64,000 nucleotides of DNA from Sphingopyxis sp. MSC1_008 (GCF_023197165.1 NZ_JALPRD010000008.1:1-64000); one strand, 5' to 3'. Numbered from the stretch's first letter, positions 5,929-15,475 are shown. Notes: generated by a model not told the origin, from the letters alone. Numbers and translations are program-made.

Positions 5929-8235
5929 TTATGCGGTGCGGTTTTGGGGCGTGGCGGCGAGCGTCGCGGTCAGCTCGGAAAACAGTTGAGGTTTTCCAAG
6001 ATGATAGCCCTGGCCAACATCGCAGCCGAGACCCGCGAGAAGCGCCATGGTTTCGGCGTCTTCGATGCCTTCGGCGACCGCGACGGCGCCGAGACGGTGC
6101 GCAAGATCGATCGTCGATTTGACGACTTCGAGGTTCCGCTGCGAATCGCGCATCGTCATCACGAATCGCTTGTCGATCTTTATTTCGTCGGCCTCGATCT
6201 CGGTTAGATATTCGAGGTTTGACTGGCCGGTGCCATAATCGTCGATCGACAGGCGGATGCCGGTCCGGCGGAGCTGGGCGAGCGTCTGGCGCGCCTGGCG
6301 GCTGTTTTCGATCTGCGCGGTTTCGGTGATCTCGATCGTCAGAATCTCGGGCGGCAGGTGATGCGCGGTGAGCATCACGCGGATCGTGCCGACGAGGTCG
6401 CTGTGGTCGAGCAGGCTTGCCGACAGGTTGACCGACATGCTGATCGGAAGCCCGCGTTCGCGCAGCTGCGCCGCCGAGCGGATCGCCTGATCCATCACGA
6501 ACAAGGTGAGGCGGTAGATGTCCTGGCTCTTTTCGGCCTGGACAATGAATTCGTCGGGGGGGATCGGACCGCGCGTCGGATGCGTCCAGCGCGCGAGCGC
6601 CTCGACCCCGACGAGCTGCCGCGTCGCGATCTGATATTGCGGCTGGAAGGCAACCCAGATGTCGCCGCCGGTGAGCGCGTCCTCGAGCTGCGAGTGGAAG
6701 CTCAACTGCCAGCCCGCATCTTCCTTTTGCCGCGACGTATATTTGGTCCACAGCGAGCGGGTGCGGATCGCGCGCTCGGCGGCGACGAGCGCCGCGGCGA
6801 GACGCTGCGCGTTCGACCCTTCGAACTCGTCGTTGACCCCGAAGGCGATCGCGACGTCGACGCGCAGCTCACCGATCGTCAGCGGTGCGTTGAACAGCGC
6901 GGCGAGGCCCGCGAGCTGCCCCTCGATCTGGCTGTGCTGATAATAGGGGACGAGCCAGGCAAAGGTGCCGTCGAGATCGTGATGCAGCGTCGTCCCCTGC
7001 GAGGCAAGCTGGAGGCGGCGGGTAACCTGTTCGACGAGTTTGCCGATGCCGTCGCCGGGGATGAAGGCGGCGAGATCCTCGAAATTGACGACCTTTGCCG
7101 CGACGACAGTCGCGCTGCCGAACGCTGCTTGCGTCCGCAAGGCTTCGAAATTGGGTAGGCCCGAGATCGGATTCTCGCGCTGCGCCGAGTGGCGGCGCCG
7201 CGTGCGCGACACATTGGTGCTGAGCGCAACGACCAGAAAGCAGGCCGCGCCGATCTGGATCGAGATGAGCGACAGGCCCAGCAAGACCTTCGCCACGATC
7301 AACAGCACAGTCGTGCCCAGTGCGATGTGCAAATACCAGCGCGAGCTGCCGAAGGCGAGGGCGCCGAGCAGGATGATTGCAGCGACCCCGAGCGGCGGAG
7401 CCCAGCCGATATCGATCGGGTTGCCGCGCTTGAGTGCCTCGCCGGCGATCAGATGGATATAGGCGCCGAACACCTTGTCGTGTCCGGGCAGATAATGCTG
7501 GTCGGGTGACGTGGCGGCGGCGGGCGCGAAGATGACGTCCTTGCCGCGCAGCAACTCGGGGTCGAGTTTGCCCGACATCAGATCGATCGCGCTATATTGC
7601 GTGATCGTCTTGGTATCGTAGGACAGGTCGAGCGAAAAAATCCCGGGCCGGTCGGGCTGGCGATCGGCCAGCAGTGCCGAAAAGCTGGGTAGCAGGCGGC
7701 CGTTTGCCGATACGGCGAGCGGAACCCGCCATACCTGCCAGAAATCATACTCCCAGCATATGCAGGCTTGTTTCGCCTCGGTGCCGAAAGCGGGATCGGG
7801 CCAATTATTGACGACGGTTGTCGTGCCCTCGGTGTTGTTGCCCGGCACGGCGAGCACGATCCGCTTGCCCATATGCCGGACCGCATTTGCCAGCTTGGGA
7901 AAATCGCGGTCCTTGAGACGACGGTCATAGGAAAAGTCGACGAAAAGTCGCTTCGCCGGGGTCGCGTCGACGGCGCCGATCAGCTTTGCGTGATGCAAAA
8001 CGTTGAAATCGCGGTCTTCGACGGCGTTCATCGTCTTGTCGTCGAGGGCAAGGATGACGGTGTCGCCCGAAACGGGCCGCCAAGCGTTCCAGCCCACGGC
8101 GCTTTCGGCGATGCGGTCGATCGGTTCGGCGACCGCCAACAGGCCCACCACAACGCTCAGCAGCAGCGAGAGTGCGATGGATCGCCAGCTGATGATCAGA
8201 CTTTTGACCGGGATGGGCACGCACGTCTCCAGCAA
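5929..8235 (-). CDS. CHASE2 sensor / degenerate GGDEF / EAL c-di-GMP phosphodiesterase
   Basis: 768 residues. An N-terminal membrane segment (about 17-36) is followed by a periplasmic CHASE2 domain (about 45-275), then three membrane helices (about 283-350). A GGDEF-like domain (about 365-505) lacks the GGDEF signature and cannot be a normal cyclase. The EAL domain (about 520-755) keeps E545 of EAL, the N of VNLSAS, the E of IEITET, DD of IDDYGTG, K of EIKIDK and E of AVAEGIED. It is therefore expected to hydrolyse cyclic di-GMP in response to an external signal. It stands alone; the small gene at 5758 lies about 110 nt downstream with its own signals. Confidence 0.9.
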   Translation of the reverse strand: MLETCVPIPVKSLIISWRSIALSLLLSVVVGLLAVAEPIDRIAESAVGWNAWRPVSGDTVILALDDKTMNAVEDRDFNVLHHAKLIGAVDATPAKRLFVDFSYDRRLKDRDFPKLANAVRHMGKRIVLAVPGNNTEGTTTVVNNWPDPAFGTEAKQACICWEYDFWQVWRVPLAVSANGRLLPSFSALLADRQPDRPGIFSLDLSYDTKTITQYSAIDLMSGKLDPELLRGKDVIFAPAAATSPDQHYLPGHDKVFGAYIHLIAGEALKRGNPIDIGWAPPLGVAAIILLGALAFGSSRWYLHIALGTTVLLIVAKVLLGLSLISIQIGAACFLVVALSTNVSRTRRRHSAQRENPISGLPNFEALRTQAAFGSATVVAAKVVNFEDLAAFIPGDGIGKLVEQVTRRLQLASQGTTLHHDLDGTFAWLVPYYQHSQIEGQLAGLAALFNAPLTIGELRVDVAIAFGVNDEFEGSNAQRLAAALVAAERAIRTRSLWTKYTSRQKEDAGWQLSFHSQLEDALTGGDIWVAFQPQYQIATRQLVGVEALARWTHPTRGPIPPDEFIVQAEKSQDIYRLTLFVMDQAIRSAAQLRERGLPISMSVNLSASLLDHSDLVGTIRVMLTAHHLPPEILTIEITETAQIENSRQARQTLAQLRRTGIRLSIDDYGTGQSNLEYLTEIEADEIKIDKRFVMTMRDSQRNLEVVKSTIDLAHRLGAVAVAEGIEDAETMALLAGLGCDVGQGYHLGKPQLFSELTATLAATPQNRTA

Positions 8236-8290
8236 TTGCCGGTCGTGCCTAGTCCCAGATGGTTATCATTGCGTTAATCATGAACGAAGT

Positions 8291-8310
8291 CCTGCGCCGC
8301 AAGGCGCAGG
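8291..8310 (-). terminator. Perfect 8-bp hairpin after the acyl-CoA dehydrogenase gene
   Basis: CCTGCGCC (8291-8298) pairs with GGCGCAGG (8303-8310) around a 4-nt loop, 13 nt beyond the stop codon. The downstream T content is low, so it is only a probable terminator. Confidence 0.5.
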
Positions 8311-8322
8311 ATTCCGATTGTT

Positions 8323-10065
8323 TCAGGCGATCGCTGGGAGCGGCTCGAGCGCCGCGTCGCCGGCGAGCGCCGAGGCGGCGAGGCCGGTTGCCGCGGGGAC
8401 GATCTGTTCGAGGTAGAAGCGCGTCGAGACGATCTTCGCTTCGAGGAAGGCGCGGTCGCCGCTGCCCTCGTCGAGCGCGGCGCGCGCCGCCTTGTGCTGG
8501 ATCGCCATCAGCCAGCCGCACGTCGCGGTCGCGAGCATGGTGAGATAGGGATAGCTGCCCGCGAGCCGGTCGCCGGTGTTCGCGCCGACCATCCAGTCGG
8601 TGACCGCGCGGCACGCATCGACAAGCTGCTGCAATTCGGGGAAATCGGCGGCGCCGTGCGCGATATCGTCGATCAGCCCGCGGACGAGATCGCCGCCCGC
8701 CATGCCGAGCTTGCGCCCGACGAGATCGACGGCCTGGATGCCATTGGTGCCTTCGTAGATCGGCGCGATGCGCGCGTCGCGATAATGCTGTGCGGCGCCG
8801 GTTTCCTCGATGAAGCCCATGCCGCCGTGGACCTGCACGCCGAGGCTCGCGACCTCGCAGCCGATGTCGGTCGCGTGCGCCTTGACCAGCGGGATGAGGA
8901 TGTCGGCGCGCATCGCGGCGGCCTCGTCGCCCAATTTGCCGAAATCGATCTGCGCCGCAGCATAATAGGTCAGCGCACGCGCGGCCTCGGTCTGCGCGCG
9001 CATCCGCCACAGCATGCGGCGGACGTCGGGGTGCTGGTCGATGGTGACGGGGGTGCGGTCGGGCGAGCCCGCGAGTGACGACTGGACGCGCTCGGCGGCG
9101 AAGCGCTGCGCCTGCTGCGTCGCGCGTTCGCCGATCTGGATGCCCTGACAGCCGATCATCAGGCGCGCGTTGTTCATCATCACGAACATCGCGCGCATGC
9201 CGCCCATTTCATCGCCGACGATCTCACCGAGGCAGTCTTCGTCCTCGCCATAGACCATCACCGCGGTCGGCGAGCCGTGGATGCCGAGCTTGTGCTCGAT
9301 CGACGCGCAGTGGACGCCGTTCGAATGCGCCGGCTTGCCGTCGGCGTCGAGGCGGTATTTGGGAACGAGGAAGAGCGAGATGCCGCGCGTTCCCTCGGGC
9401 GCGCCGGGGGTGCGCGCGAGGACGAGGTGGACGATATTGTCGGTGAGATCATGCTCGCCGAAGGTAATGAAGATCTTTTGCCCCTTGATCCTGTAGAGGC
9501 CGGCATGCTCGCCTTCGGTGACCTTTTCGGCGGTCGAGCGCAGCGCGCCGACGTCGCTGCCCGCGGCGGGTTCGGTCAGGTTCATCGTGCCGTTCCACTC
9601 GCCGGTGATCAGCTTGGGAAGCCAGGTCTGGCGCTGTTCCTCGGTGCCATAGGCCATCAGCGCGTGGATCGCGCCGGGGGTCAGGATGCTGCACAGCGAG
9701 AAGCCCATGTTCGCGCTGCCGAGCGCTTCGATCACGACGGCGGCGAGAGTGAAGGGCAGGTCCTGTCCGCCATATTCGCCGGGGCCGTCGATGCTGCCCC
9801 ATCCCGCCTCGACGAACTGCTTGTACGCGTCCTTGAAGCCCGGGGGCATCGTGACCTTGCCATTGTCCCACTTGGGATTGACCGTGTCGCCGACGCGGTT
9901 GAGCGGGGCGTAGACGTCGGCAGCGAACTCGCCGATGCCGGTGACGATCGCCTCGACCATGTCGGGGGTCGCGGCGGCGAATTTGTCGTGCGCGGCCATC
10001 GCGTCGATGCGCGCGATATGGTTGAGGACGAAGAGCTGTTCGGTGGTGGGCGGCGTGTAGGTCAT
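8323..10065 (-). CDS. Acyl-CoA dehydrogenase family protein (DmdC/FadE5-like)
   Basis: 580 residues, longer than the ~380-residue classical acyl-CoA dehydrogenases and typical of the long branch that includes methylmercaptopropionyl-CoA dehydrogenase DmdC. It oxidises an acyl-CoA to the enoyl-CoA with FAD. Visible motifs are the substrate/FAD signature LTEPAAGSDVGALRSTA, the middle-domain ITFGEHD segment, the GGMGFIEETG segment bearing a glutamate in the catalytic-base region, and YEGTNGIQA near the C-terminal flavin contact. A C-terminal domain of ~120 residues follows. Substrate cannot be told from sequence. Transcribed alone, divergent from the gene at 10117. Confidence 0.92.
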   Translation of the reverse strand: MTYTPPTTEQLFVLNHIARIDAMAAHDKFAAATPDMVEAIVTGIGEFAADVYAPLNRVGDTVNPKWDNGKVTMPPGFKDAYKQFVEAGWGSIDGPGEYGGQDLPFTLAAVVIEALGSANMGFSLCSILTPGAIHALMAYGTEEQRQTWLPKLITGEWNGTMNLTEPAAGSDVGALRSTAEKVTEGEHAGLYRIKGQKIFITFGEHDLTDNIVHLVLARTPGAPEGTRGISLFLVPKYRLDADGKPAHSNGVHCASIEHKLGIHGSPTAVMVYGEDEDCLGEIVGDEMGGMRAMFVMMNNARLMIGCQGIQIGERATQQAQRFAAERVQSSLAGSPDRTPVTIDQHPDVRRMLWRMRAQTEAARALTYYAAAQIDFGKLGDEAAAMRADILIPLVKAHATDIGCEVASLGVQVHGGMGFIEETGAAQHYRDARIAPIYEGTNGIQAVDLVGRKLGMAGGDLVRGLIDDIAHGAADFPELQQLVDACRAVTDWMVGANTGDRLAGSYPYLTMLATATCGWLMAIQHKAARAALDEGSGDRAFLEAKIVSTRFYLEQIVPAATGLAASALAGDAALEPLPAIA

Positions 10066-10116
10066 GGAGAGCCGACTTTCCTGGTGAATATCGTTGCGCG
10101 GGCGCTATAGCGCGGC

Positions 10117-11070
10117 ATGGCTGATGGTCAAACGCGCATGACGACCGATATCCGCCCGTTCGGGCCGGAGGCAATGGCGTGCGCCGGGGGGCTGATCGGG
10201 GAGGGGCAGCCGGTCGCGGTGCCGACCGAGACGGTCTATGGCCTCGCCGCCGATGCGCGCAATGCGGAGGCGGTGGCACGGATCTACGCCGCGAAAGGGC
10301 GGCCCGATTTCAATCCGCTGATCGTGCATGTGCCCGATCTGGCGGCGGCCGATGCGCTGGGCGTGTTCGGTGCGGTCGAGCGGGCGCTGGCGGCGCGCTT
10401 CTGGCCGGGGCCGCTGACGTTGGTCGTGCCTCGCACGGCCGATTGTCCGGTGGCGAGTATCGCGACGGCGGGGCTCGATACGATTGCGCTGCGCGTGCCC
10501 GGGCATCGTGCGATGCAGGCTCTGCTGGCGGAGACGGGCGCACCGCTCGCGGCGCCGAGCGCGAATGCGAGCGGACGCGTGAGCCCTACGAAAGCTGAAC
10601 ACGTGCTTGCGAGCCTCGACGGGCGGATCGCGCTGGTGATCGACGACGGGCCGACGAGCGCGGGCGTCGAATCGACGATCGCGCGGGCGAAGGATGGCGC
10701 GGTCGAAATCTTGCGGCCGGGGCCGGTGACGGCAGATATGCTCGCGGAGGCGAGCGGGATGGCGGTGACCGGGGTGAAGGGATCGGAGATCGTCGCGCCG
10801 GGGATGCTGGCGAGCCATTATGCGCCGGGTAAGCCGGTGCGGCTGGGGGCGGTGGACTTCGCGGGCGATGAATATGGCATCGGGTTCGGCGCGGTTGCGG
10901 GCGATTATGATTTGAGCGCGGCGGGCGACCTTACCGAAGCGGCGGCGCGGCTGTTCGACGCGCTGCATGCCGGGGCGGCGAGCGCGAAGGCGAAGATTGC
11001 GGTTGCGGCGATCCCGGCCGAGGGGCTGGGCGCGGCGATCAATGATCGGTTAGCGCGGGCAGCGGTTTAG
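10117..11070 (+). CDS. L-threonylcarbamoyladenylate synthase, Sua5/YwlC type
   Basis: 317 residues. Makes threonylcarbamoyl-AMP from threonine, bicarbonate and ATP for the universal t6A37 modification of tRNAs decoding ANN codons. The N-terminal YrdC/TsaC domain shows PTETVYGLAADA, the KGRP segment, FWPGPLT and the SAN segment APSANASG. The extra C-terminal ~110 residues form the Sua5 domain, making this the long version. A second ATG at 10138 is an alternative start; neither has a strong ribosome-binding site. Its end overlaps the convergent transporter gene by 4 nt. Confidence 0.92.
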   Translation: MADGQTRMTTDIRPFGPEAMACAGGLIGEGQPVAVPTETVYGLAADARNAEAVARIYAAKGRPDFNPLIVHVPDLAAADALGVFGAVERALAARFWPGPLTLVVPRTADCPVASIATAGLDTIALRVPGHRAMQALLAETGAPLAAPSANASGRVSPTKAEHVLASLDGRIALVIDDGPTSAGVESTIARAKDGAVEILRPGPVTADMLAEASGMAVTGVKGSEIVAPGMLASHYAPGKPVRLGAVDFAGDEYGIGFGAVAGDYDLSAAGDLTEAAARLFDALHAGAASAKAKIAVAAIPAEGLGAAINDRLARAAV

Positions 11071-11969
11071 GCCGCAGCAGGCTCGATTGGGTCGCCGTGC
11101 GGCGCCTTGCGTGCGACGATCAGGCAGGCGGCGACGATCAGCAGCGCGCCGGCGAAGGTCGGCAGCGTGACCGCTTCGTCGAAAAAGAACCAGCCGAAGA
11201 CCATCGCCCAGAGGAAGCCGGTATATTCGGTGGTCGCGAGGATCTGCGTCTCGGCGCGCGCATAGGCCCAGCTCAATAGCAGCAGCGATGTCGTCGCGAG
11301 GATCGCGGCGCCGACGATGTGCGGCGCATGGCCCGCGTCGGGGACCGCGAGGAACCACGGCGCGCCGAGCGTGAGGATCGCGGTGACGAAAAAATTCTGG
11401 AAGAAGGCGATTTCCATCGGCTCGGCCATCTTCGCCTGCCGCCGCGCGAGGATGAGGTTATAGGCGTAGAAGATCGCCGACAGGAACACCGCGCCGACCG
11501 CGAGCAGCGCCTCGTCCGAATAGTCGCTGCCGCCGAGTTTGCCCGCGACGATGACGAGCACGCCGCAAAGGCCGAGGATCGAGGCGGCGATCGAGCGCGG
11601 GCCGATCTTCTCACCGAGGAAGATCGCTGCCATATAGAGCGCCATCAATGGCGCGACGAAGGCGAGCGCGATCGCTTCGGCCATCGGCAGCCGCGCGAGC
11701 GCCCAGAAGAAGCAGAGCGCCATCCCCGCGACGAACAAAGAGCGCCACGCGTGTATCTGCATCGTCGCCCTGCCCGGCCATTTGGGGCGGCTCGCGAAAT
11801 AGAGCGCGCCCGCGAGAAGCGTGCCGGTGCCGGTGCGCCACAGCACGGCATTATAGGCGCCGATATCGATCGACAGCCCCTTCATCAGCACGTCCATCGC
11901 CGAAAAGGTCGCGATCCCCGCGCACGCGATCAGGAAGGGGATGACGGGAGAGGGCGAATCGGGGCGCAT
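11067..11969 (-). CDS. DMT/EamA-family transporter
   Basis: 300 residues in two EamA repeats, about ten membrane helices, ending in a short basic cytoplasmic tail. Members export or import small metabolites such as amino acids, nucleotides or drugs across the inner membrane. The substrate cannot be predicted. The repeat structure is visible as two similar halves, one starting near PFLIACAGIATFSAMD and one near EALLAVGAVFLSAIFYA. It is convergent with the synthase at 10117 (4-nt overlap) and followed by no operon partner. Confidence 0.88.
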   Translation of the reverse strand: MRPDSPSPVIPFLIACAGIATFSAMDVLMKGLSIDIGAYNAVLWRTGTGTLLAGALYFASRPKWPGRATMQIHAWRSLFVAGMALCFFWALARLPMAEAIALAFVAPLMALYMAAIFLGEKIGPRSIAASILGLCGVLVIVAGKLGGSDYSDEALLAVGAVFLSAIFYAYNLILARRQAKMAEPMEIAFFQNFFVTAILTLGAPWFLAVPDAGHAPHIVGAAILATTSLLLLSWAYARAETQILATTEYTGFLWAMVFGWFFFDEAVTLPTFAGALLIVAACLIVARKAPHGDPIEPAAA

Positions 11970-12055
11970 GGGTTGGCCTCTAGCGGAGGGGTTCGTCCTT
12001 GCACAATGAAACTAAGGGGCGCAGCATCGCGGCGGGTCATTGAGTGGAGTGGGCA

Positions 12056-12619
12056 ATGACGAAACCGAGCAAATTTGCGCATGTCGTCTATATGACGCGG
12101 CGCTATGACGAGATGATCGCCTGGTATCAACGGGTGTTCGAGGCCGAGGTCGTGCATCAGGACCCGGCGCTCGCCTTTCTGACCTATGACGACGAGCATC
12201 ACCGCTTCGCCTTCGCCAACCTCGAGCTCTTGAAGCCCGGCGGCGATGGCGGGCGCGGCGATGTCGGGGTCAATCATGTCGCCTATACTTATCCGAGCGC
12301 GGGCGACCTGATGGAGGACTACAAGCGGCTGAAGGCCGAAGGGATCAAGCCCTATTGGCCGATCCATCACGGGACCACGTTATCGCTCTACTACGCCGAC
12401 CCTGACGGAAACCGGATGGAGTTCCAGGTCGACCACGGCACGGTGGAGGACGCCGTAGCCTATATGAAGAGCGAGGCGTTCGGCGGCAATCCGATCGGGA
12501 TCGAATATGACCCCGACGAACTGCTTGCGCGTTATCAAGCCGGCGCGAGCGAGGCGGAGCTTATGGCTATGCCTGTGGGGCCGCCGTCGGGGATTCCTGC
12601 CGAGCATGGAATGGCTTGA
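12056..12619 (+). CDS. VOC-family protein, extradiol-dioxygenase-like
   Basis: 187 residues from ATG 12056, chosen over an in-frame GTG at 12044 because GGAG lies properly spaced before it. Fold and motifs are those of vicinal-oxygen-chelate enzymes. The metal-ligand triad of extradiol dioxygenases is visible: H near residue 9 (HVVYMT), H in VNHVAYTY and E in RMEFQVD. Such proteins are often annotated as biphenyl-2,3-diol dioxygenase. No ring-cleavage partners are nearby, so the true substrate is unknown. Convergent with the SDR gene at 12623. Confidence 0.85.
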   Translation: MTKPSKFAHVVYMTRRYDEMIAWYQRVFEAEVVHQDPALAFLTYDDEHHRFAFANLELLKPGGDGGRGDVGVNHVAYTYPSAGDLMEDYKRLKAEGIKPYWPIHHGTTLSLYYADPDGNRMEFQVDHGTVEDAVAYMKSEAFGGNPIGIEYDPDELLARYQAGASEAELMAMPVGPPSGIPAEHGMA

Positions 12620-12622
12620 GGG

Positions 12623-13402
12623 TTAGCGGAAGGTCGCCTGACCCGCGCCGTCGATGTTGAGCTTCTGCCCCGAGCAATAGCTGTTCGCATCGCTGACGAA
12701 CCACACCACCGCCGCGGCGACATCGGCGGGAACGGCGACGCGGCCGAAGGGCATTTTCGCGTCGAGGTGGTGGATGTCCTCGTTACCCGTGATCGCGCGC
12801 GACAGCTTCTCGCCCATGTCGCTGACGGTGAGCGCGGGGGCGACGATGTTGACGCGAACGCCGTTGCCGAGCTCTTCCTTGGCGAGGGCGTAGGCGAGGG
12901 CTTCGCCGGCCGCCTTCGCCATCGTGTAGGGCGCGCCGTTCGGCGAGTGGGTATAGGTCGCGATGCTAGAGATGACGATGATGTCGCTGCGCGCGTGGGT
13001 GCGGAGCTGAGGCAGCGCGAGGCGGCTGAGGCGGTGCGGACCCGCGGCGTGGACGGCAAAGAGCTTGTCGACTTCTTCGGGGGTGGTGTCGGCGACCGAC
13101 AGTCCGCGGCTTGCGATGCCGGCGTTGTTGATCAGGATCGACATGGAGCCGAAATCGGCTTCGATGGCGGCGACCATCGCGGCGCAGGCGGCCTCGTCGG
13201 TGACCGACGCCTGATAGGCTTTCGCCTTGCGGCCGAGCGCTTCGATCGCGGCGACGGTTTCGGCGGCGGCTTCTTTGCCGCGGGTGTAATTCACCGCAAC
13301 GTCGGCGCCCGCTTCGGCGAGCCCGATCGCGATACCGCGGCCGATGCCGCGCGAGGCGCCGGTGACGAGCGCGACGCGGCCCGCAAGGTTCATCTCGCCC
13401 AT
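12623..13402 (-). CDS. SDR-family NAD(P)-dependent oxidoreductase
   Basis: 259 residues from ATG 13402, which has GGGAGAGAG upstream; an earlier ATG at 13420 lacks support. Rossmann motif TGASRGIGRG near the N-terminus and NNAG for adenine-ring stabilisation are present. The active-site Y-x3-K appears as YTMAKAAGEAL after the serine of SSIATY. Closest in style to FabG-like 3-oxoacyl reductases, but it is away from fatty acid genes, so the substrate is unknown. The upstream thioredoxin-like gene is 10 nt away on the same strand, implying one transcript. Confidence 0.88.
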   Translation of the reverse strand: MGEMNLAGRVALVTGASRGIGRGIAIGLAEAGADVAVNYTRGKEAAAETVAAIEALGRKAKAYQASVTDEAACAAMVAAIEADFGSMSILINNAGIASRGLSVADTTPEEVDKLFAVHAAGPHRLSRLALPQLRTHARSDIIVISSIATYTHSPNGAPYTMAKAAGEALAYALAKEELGNGVRVNIVAPALTVSDMGEKLSRAITGNEDIHHLDAKMPFGRVAVPADVAAAVVWFVSDANSYCSGQKLNIDGAGQATFR

Positions 13403-13412
13403 GTCTCTCTCC

Positions 13413-13901
13413 CTAACCAATCAGTTCATTATAGATGTCGTCGTCGCTGCGGCTTGCGGCGTTGCGCCATTTGGGCGCGGCCTTGCGGTTGAGCACGGTG
13501 CCGTTCGCGTCGAGGATCGCGACGGTCGGCGTGCCCTTGATCCTGAAGCCGAAGCGTTTTGCTACCTCGGGATTGCGGCCCGAGCCGCGGATGTGCGGCA
13601 TGCCGATGTCGGCGTAGACGATCTCGTAGCGTGCGCGGACGGGGGCGAAGCGGTCGGTCGCGATCAGGTTCGCGAGCCAGGCGCTGTCGTGGCAGCCGCC
13701 GGTGCCCATCACGAGCAGGACGGGCTTGCCCGACTGTTTCGCTTTGGCGAGCGCGGCGTCGATCGCGGGCATCGGGTTCGGGTCGAAGGCGTCGCTTTTA
13801 TACGCGTCGGCGACATCCGGAATCGTGCGCGTTTCGCTGGCGGTTGCGGGCGACAGGGCGAGCAGCATGGCGGTGAGGGCGAAAGCGATCGGGCGCGTCA
13901 T
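13413..13901 (-). CDS. Exported thioredoxin-fold protein with C-x-x-S active site
   Basis: 162 residues from ATG 13901. A Sec signal peptide (MTRPIAFALTAMLLALSP) with cleavage near ATASE places it in the periplasm. The thioredoxin-like domain has the substrate-binding cis-Pro segment IKGTPTV. The active site reads GTGGCHDSAWL, so the usual C-x-x-C is C-x-x-S with a single catalytic cysteine. Such proteins act as monothiol reductants, isomerases or peroxide-linked enzymes rather than classic reductases. Upstream neighbour and probable cotranscript of the SDR gene; divergent from the carboxylase at 13958 with only 56 nt between. Confidence 0.8.
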   Translation of the reverse strand: MTRPIAFALTAMLLALSPATASETRTIPDVADAYKSDAFDPNPMPAIDAALAKAKQSGKPVLLVMGTGGCHDSAWLANLIATDRFAPVRARYEIVYADIGMPHIRGSGRNPEVAKRFGFRIKGTPTVAILDANGTVLNRKAAPKWRNAASRSDDDIYNELIG

Positions 13902-13957
13902 GGGCCGACGATAGGTTTCGGATGACGTTTCCGTCAACGTAAGATAGCCTTCGCGCC

Positions 13958-15475
13958 ATGAGCTGGGAAAAAGAGATCGACGAACTCGGGCAGCGCCGCG
14001 CGATGGCCGAGAAGATGGGCGGCGAGGAAAAGGTCGCGCGGCAGCATGGGCGCGGCAAAATGGACGCGCGGGCGCGGCTCGCGGGGATCGTCGATGCGGG
14101 CAGCTTTCGCGAGATCGGCAAGATCGCGGGGCGCGGAAAATATGGCGCCGACGGCGAGTTGGAAGACCTCGCGGCCAGCAATTTCATTTTTGGGCGCGCG
14201 AATATCGACGGGCGGCCGGTGGTCGCCTCGGCCGACGATTTCACCGTGCGTGGCGGTGCGGCCGATGCGGCGCTGCACCGCAAATTCGTCCAGTGCGAGG
14301 CGATGGCGCATGAATATCGCCTGCCGCTGATCCGCATGATCGACGGCACCGGCGGCGGCGGGTCGGTCAAGACGCTGGAGGATATGGGATACACCTATAT
14401 CCCGCACGTGCCGGGCTGGGACGAGATTATCGCGAACCTCGATACGGTGCCGGTGGTGGCATTGGCGCTCGGGCCGACGGCGGGGCTGGGCGCGGCGCGG
14501 GTGGTCGCGAGCCATTACAGCGTGATGGTGCGCGGGCTGTCGCAGTTGTTCGCGGCTGGACCCGCCGTCGCGGCGGCGATCGGCGATACGCTCGACCGCG
14601 AGGAGCTGGGCGGCAGCGACGTGCACACGCGCAACGGCGTCGTCGACGACGAGGTCGCGAGCGAGGCCGACGCCTTTGCGGCGGCGCGGCGGTTTCTGTC
14701 GTATCTGCCGTCGTCGATCCATGACCGGGCGCTGCGCACCGCGTGCAGCGATCCGGTCGATCGGCGCGACGAGAGCTTGCTGTCGATCGTGCCGCGCGAG
14801 GCGAAGCAGGTTTATTCGATGCGGCGGATTACGGCCGCCGTGTTCGATCAGGGCAGCTTCTTTGAAATGGGCGCGCGCTGGGGGCGGGCGGTGATTACCG
14901 CGTTTGCGCGGCTCGACGGTTATCCGGTCGCGGTGCTCGCGAGCGATCCCTCGTACCTTGGCGGATCGTGGGATGCGAAGACGAGCGAGAAGGCCGAGCG
15001 TTTCGTGAAGATGGCCGACCAGTTCCGGCTGCCGATCGTGCATCTGGTCGACAATCCCGGCTTCATGATCGGCGGCGAGGCTGAGCGGACGGGGACGATC
15101 CGCTATGGGGTGCAGGCGATGAACGCGATCTACCGCGCAACGGTGCCGCTCGCGTCGGTCGTGGTGCGCCGCGCCTACGGCATCGCGGGGAGCGCGATGT
15201 CGAACGCCGAGCGTTTCCAGTATCGCTTCGCCTGGCCGTCGGGCGACTGGGGCAGCCTGCCGATCGAGGGCGGGGTCGAGGTCGCGTACAAGAGCGAGCT
15301 CGAAGCCGCCGAGGATCCGGCGGCGCATCTGGAGGCGATCAGGGAGCGGCTGAACCGCGTGCGTTCGCCGTTCCGGACGGCGGAGAAATTCGGGGTCGAG
15401 GATATCATCGACCCGCGCGATACGCGGCCGTTGCTGTGCGAGTTTGCGGAATTGGCGTGGCGGGTGCTGAAATAG
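13958..15475 (+). CDS. Acyl-CoA carboxylase carboxyltransferase (beta) subunit
   Basis: 505 residues, the usual size for propionyl-, methylcrotonyl- or geranyl-CoA carboxylase beta subunits. It transfers the carboxyl group from biotin to an acyl-CoA. Both crotonase-like halves are visible: an N-terminal half with the oxyanion-type IDGTGGGGSVKTLE and GPTAGLGAARV glycine loops, and a C-terminal half with VDNPGFMIGGEAERTG and RRAYGIAGSAMS. No biotin-carboxylase alpha subunit is adjacent, so the acyl-CoA substrate is not determined. The absence of a strong AMKxM biotin motif confirms it is the transferase only. Confidence 0.9.
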   Translation: MSWEKEIDELGQRRAMAEKMGGEEKVARQHGRGKMDARARLAGIVDAGSFREIGKIAGRGKYGADGELEDLAASNFIFGRANIDGRPVVASADDFTVRGGAADAALHRKFVQCEAMAHEYRLPLIRMIDGTGGGGSVKTLEDMGYTYIPHVPGWDEIIANLDTVPVVALALGPTAGLGAARVVASHYSVMVRGLSQLFAAGPAVAAAIGDTLDREELGGSDVHTRNGVVDDEVASEADAFAAARRFLSYLPSSIHDRALRTACSDPVDRRDESLLSIVPREAKQVYSMRRITAAVFDQGSFFEMGARWGRAVITAFARLDGYPVAVLASDPSYLGGSWDAKTSEKAERFVKMADQFRLPIVHLVDNPGFMIGGEAERTGTIRYGVQAMNAIYRATVPLASVVVRRAYGIAGSAMSNAERFQYRFAWPSGDWGSLPIEGGVEVAYKSELEAAEDPAAHLEAIRERLNRVRSPFRTAEKFGVEDIIDPRDTRPLLCEFAELAWRVLK

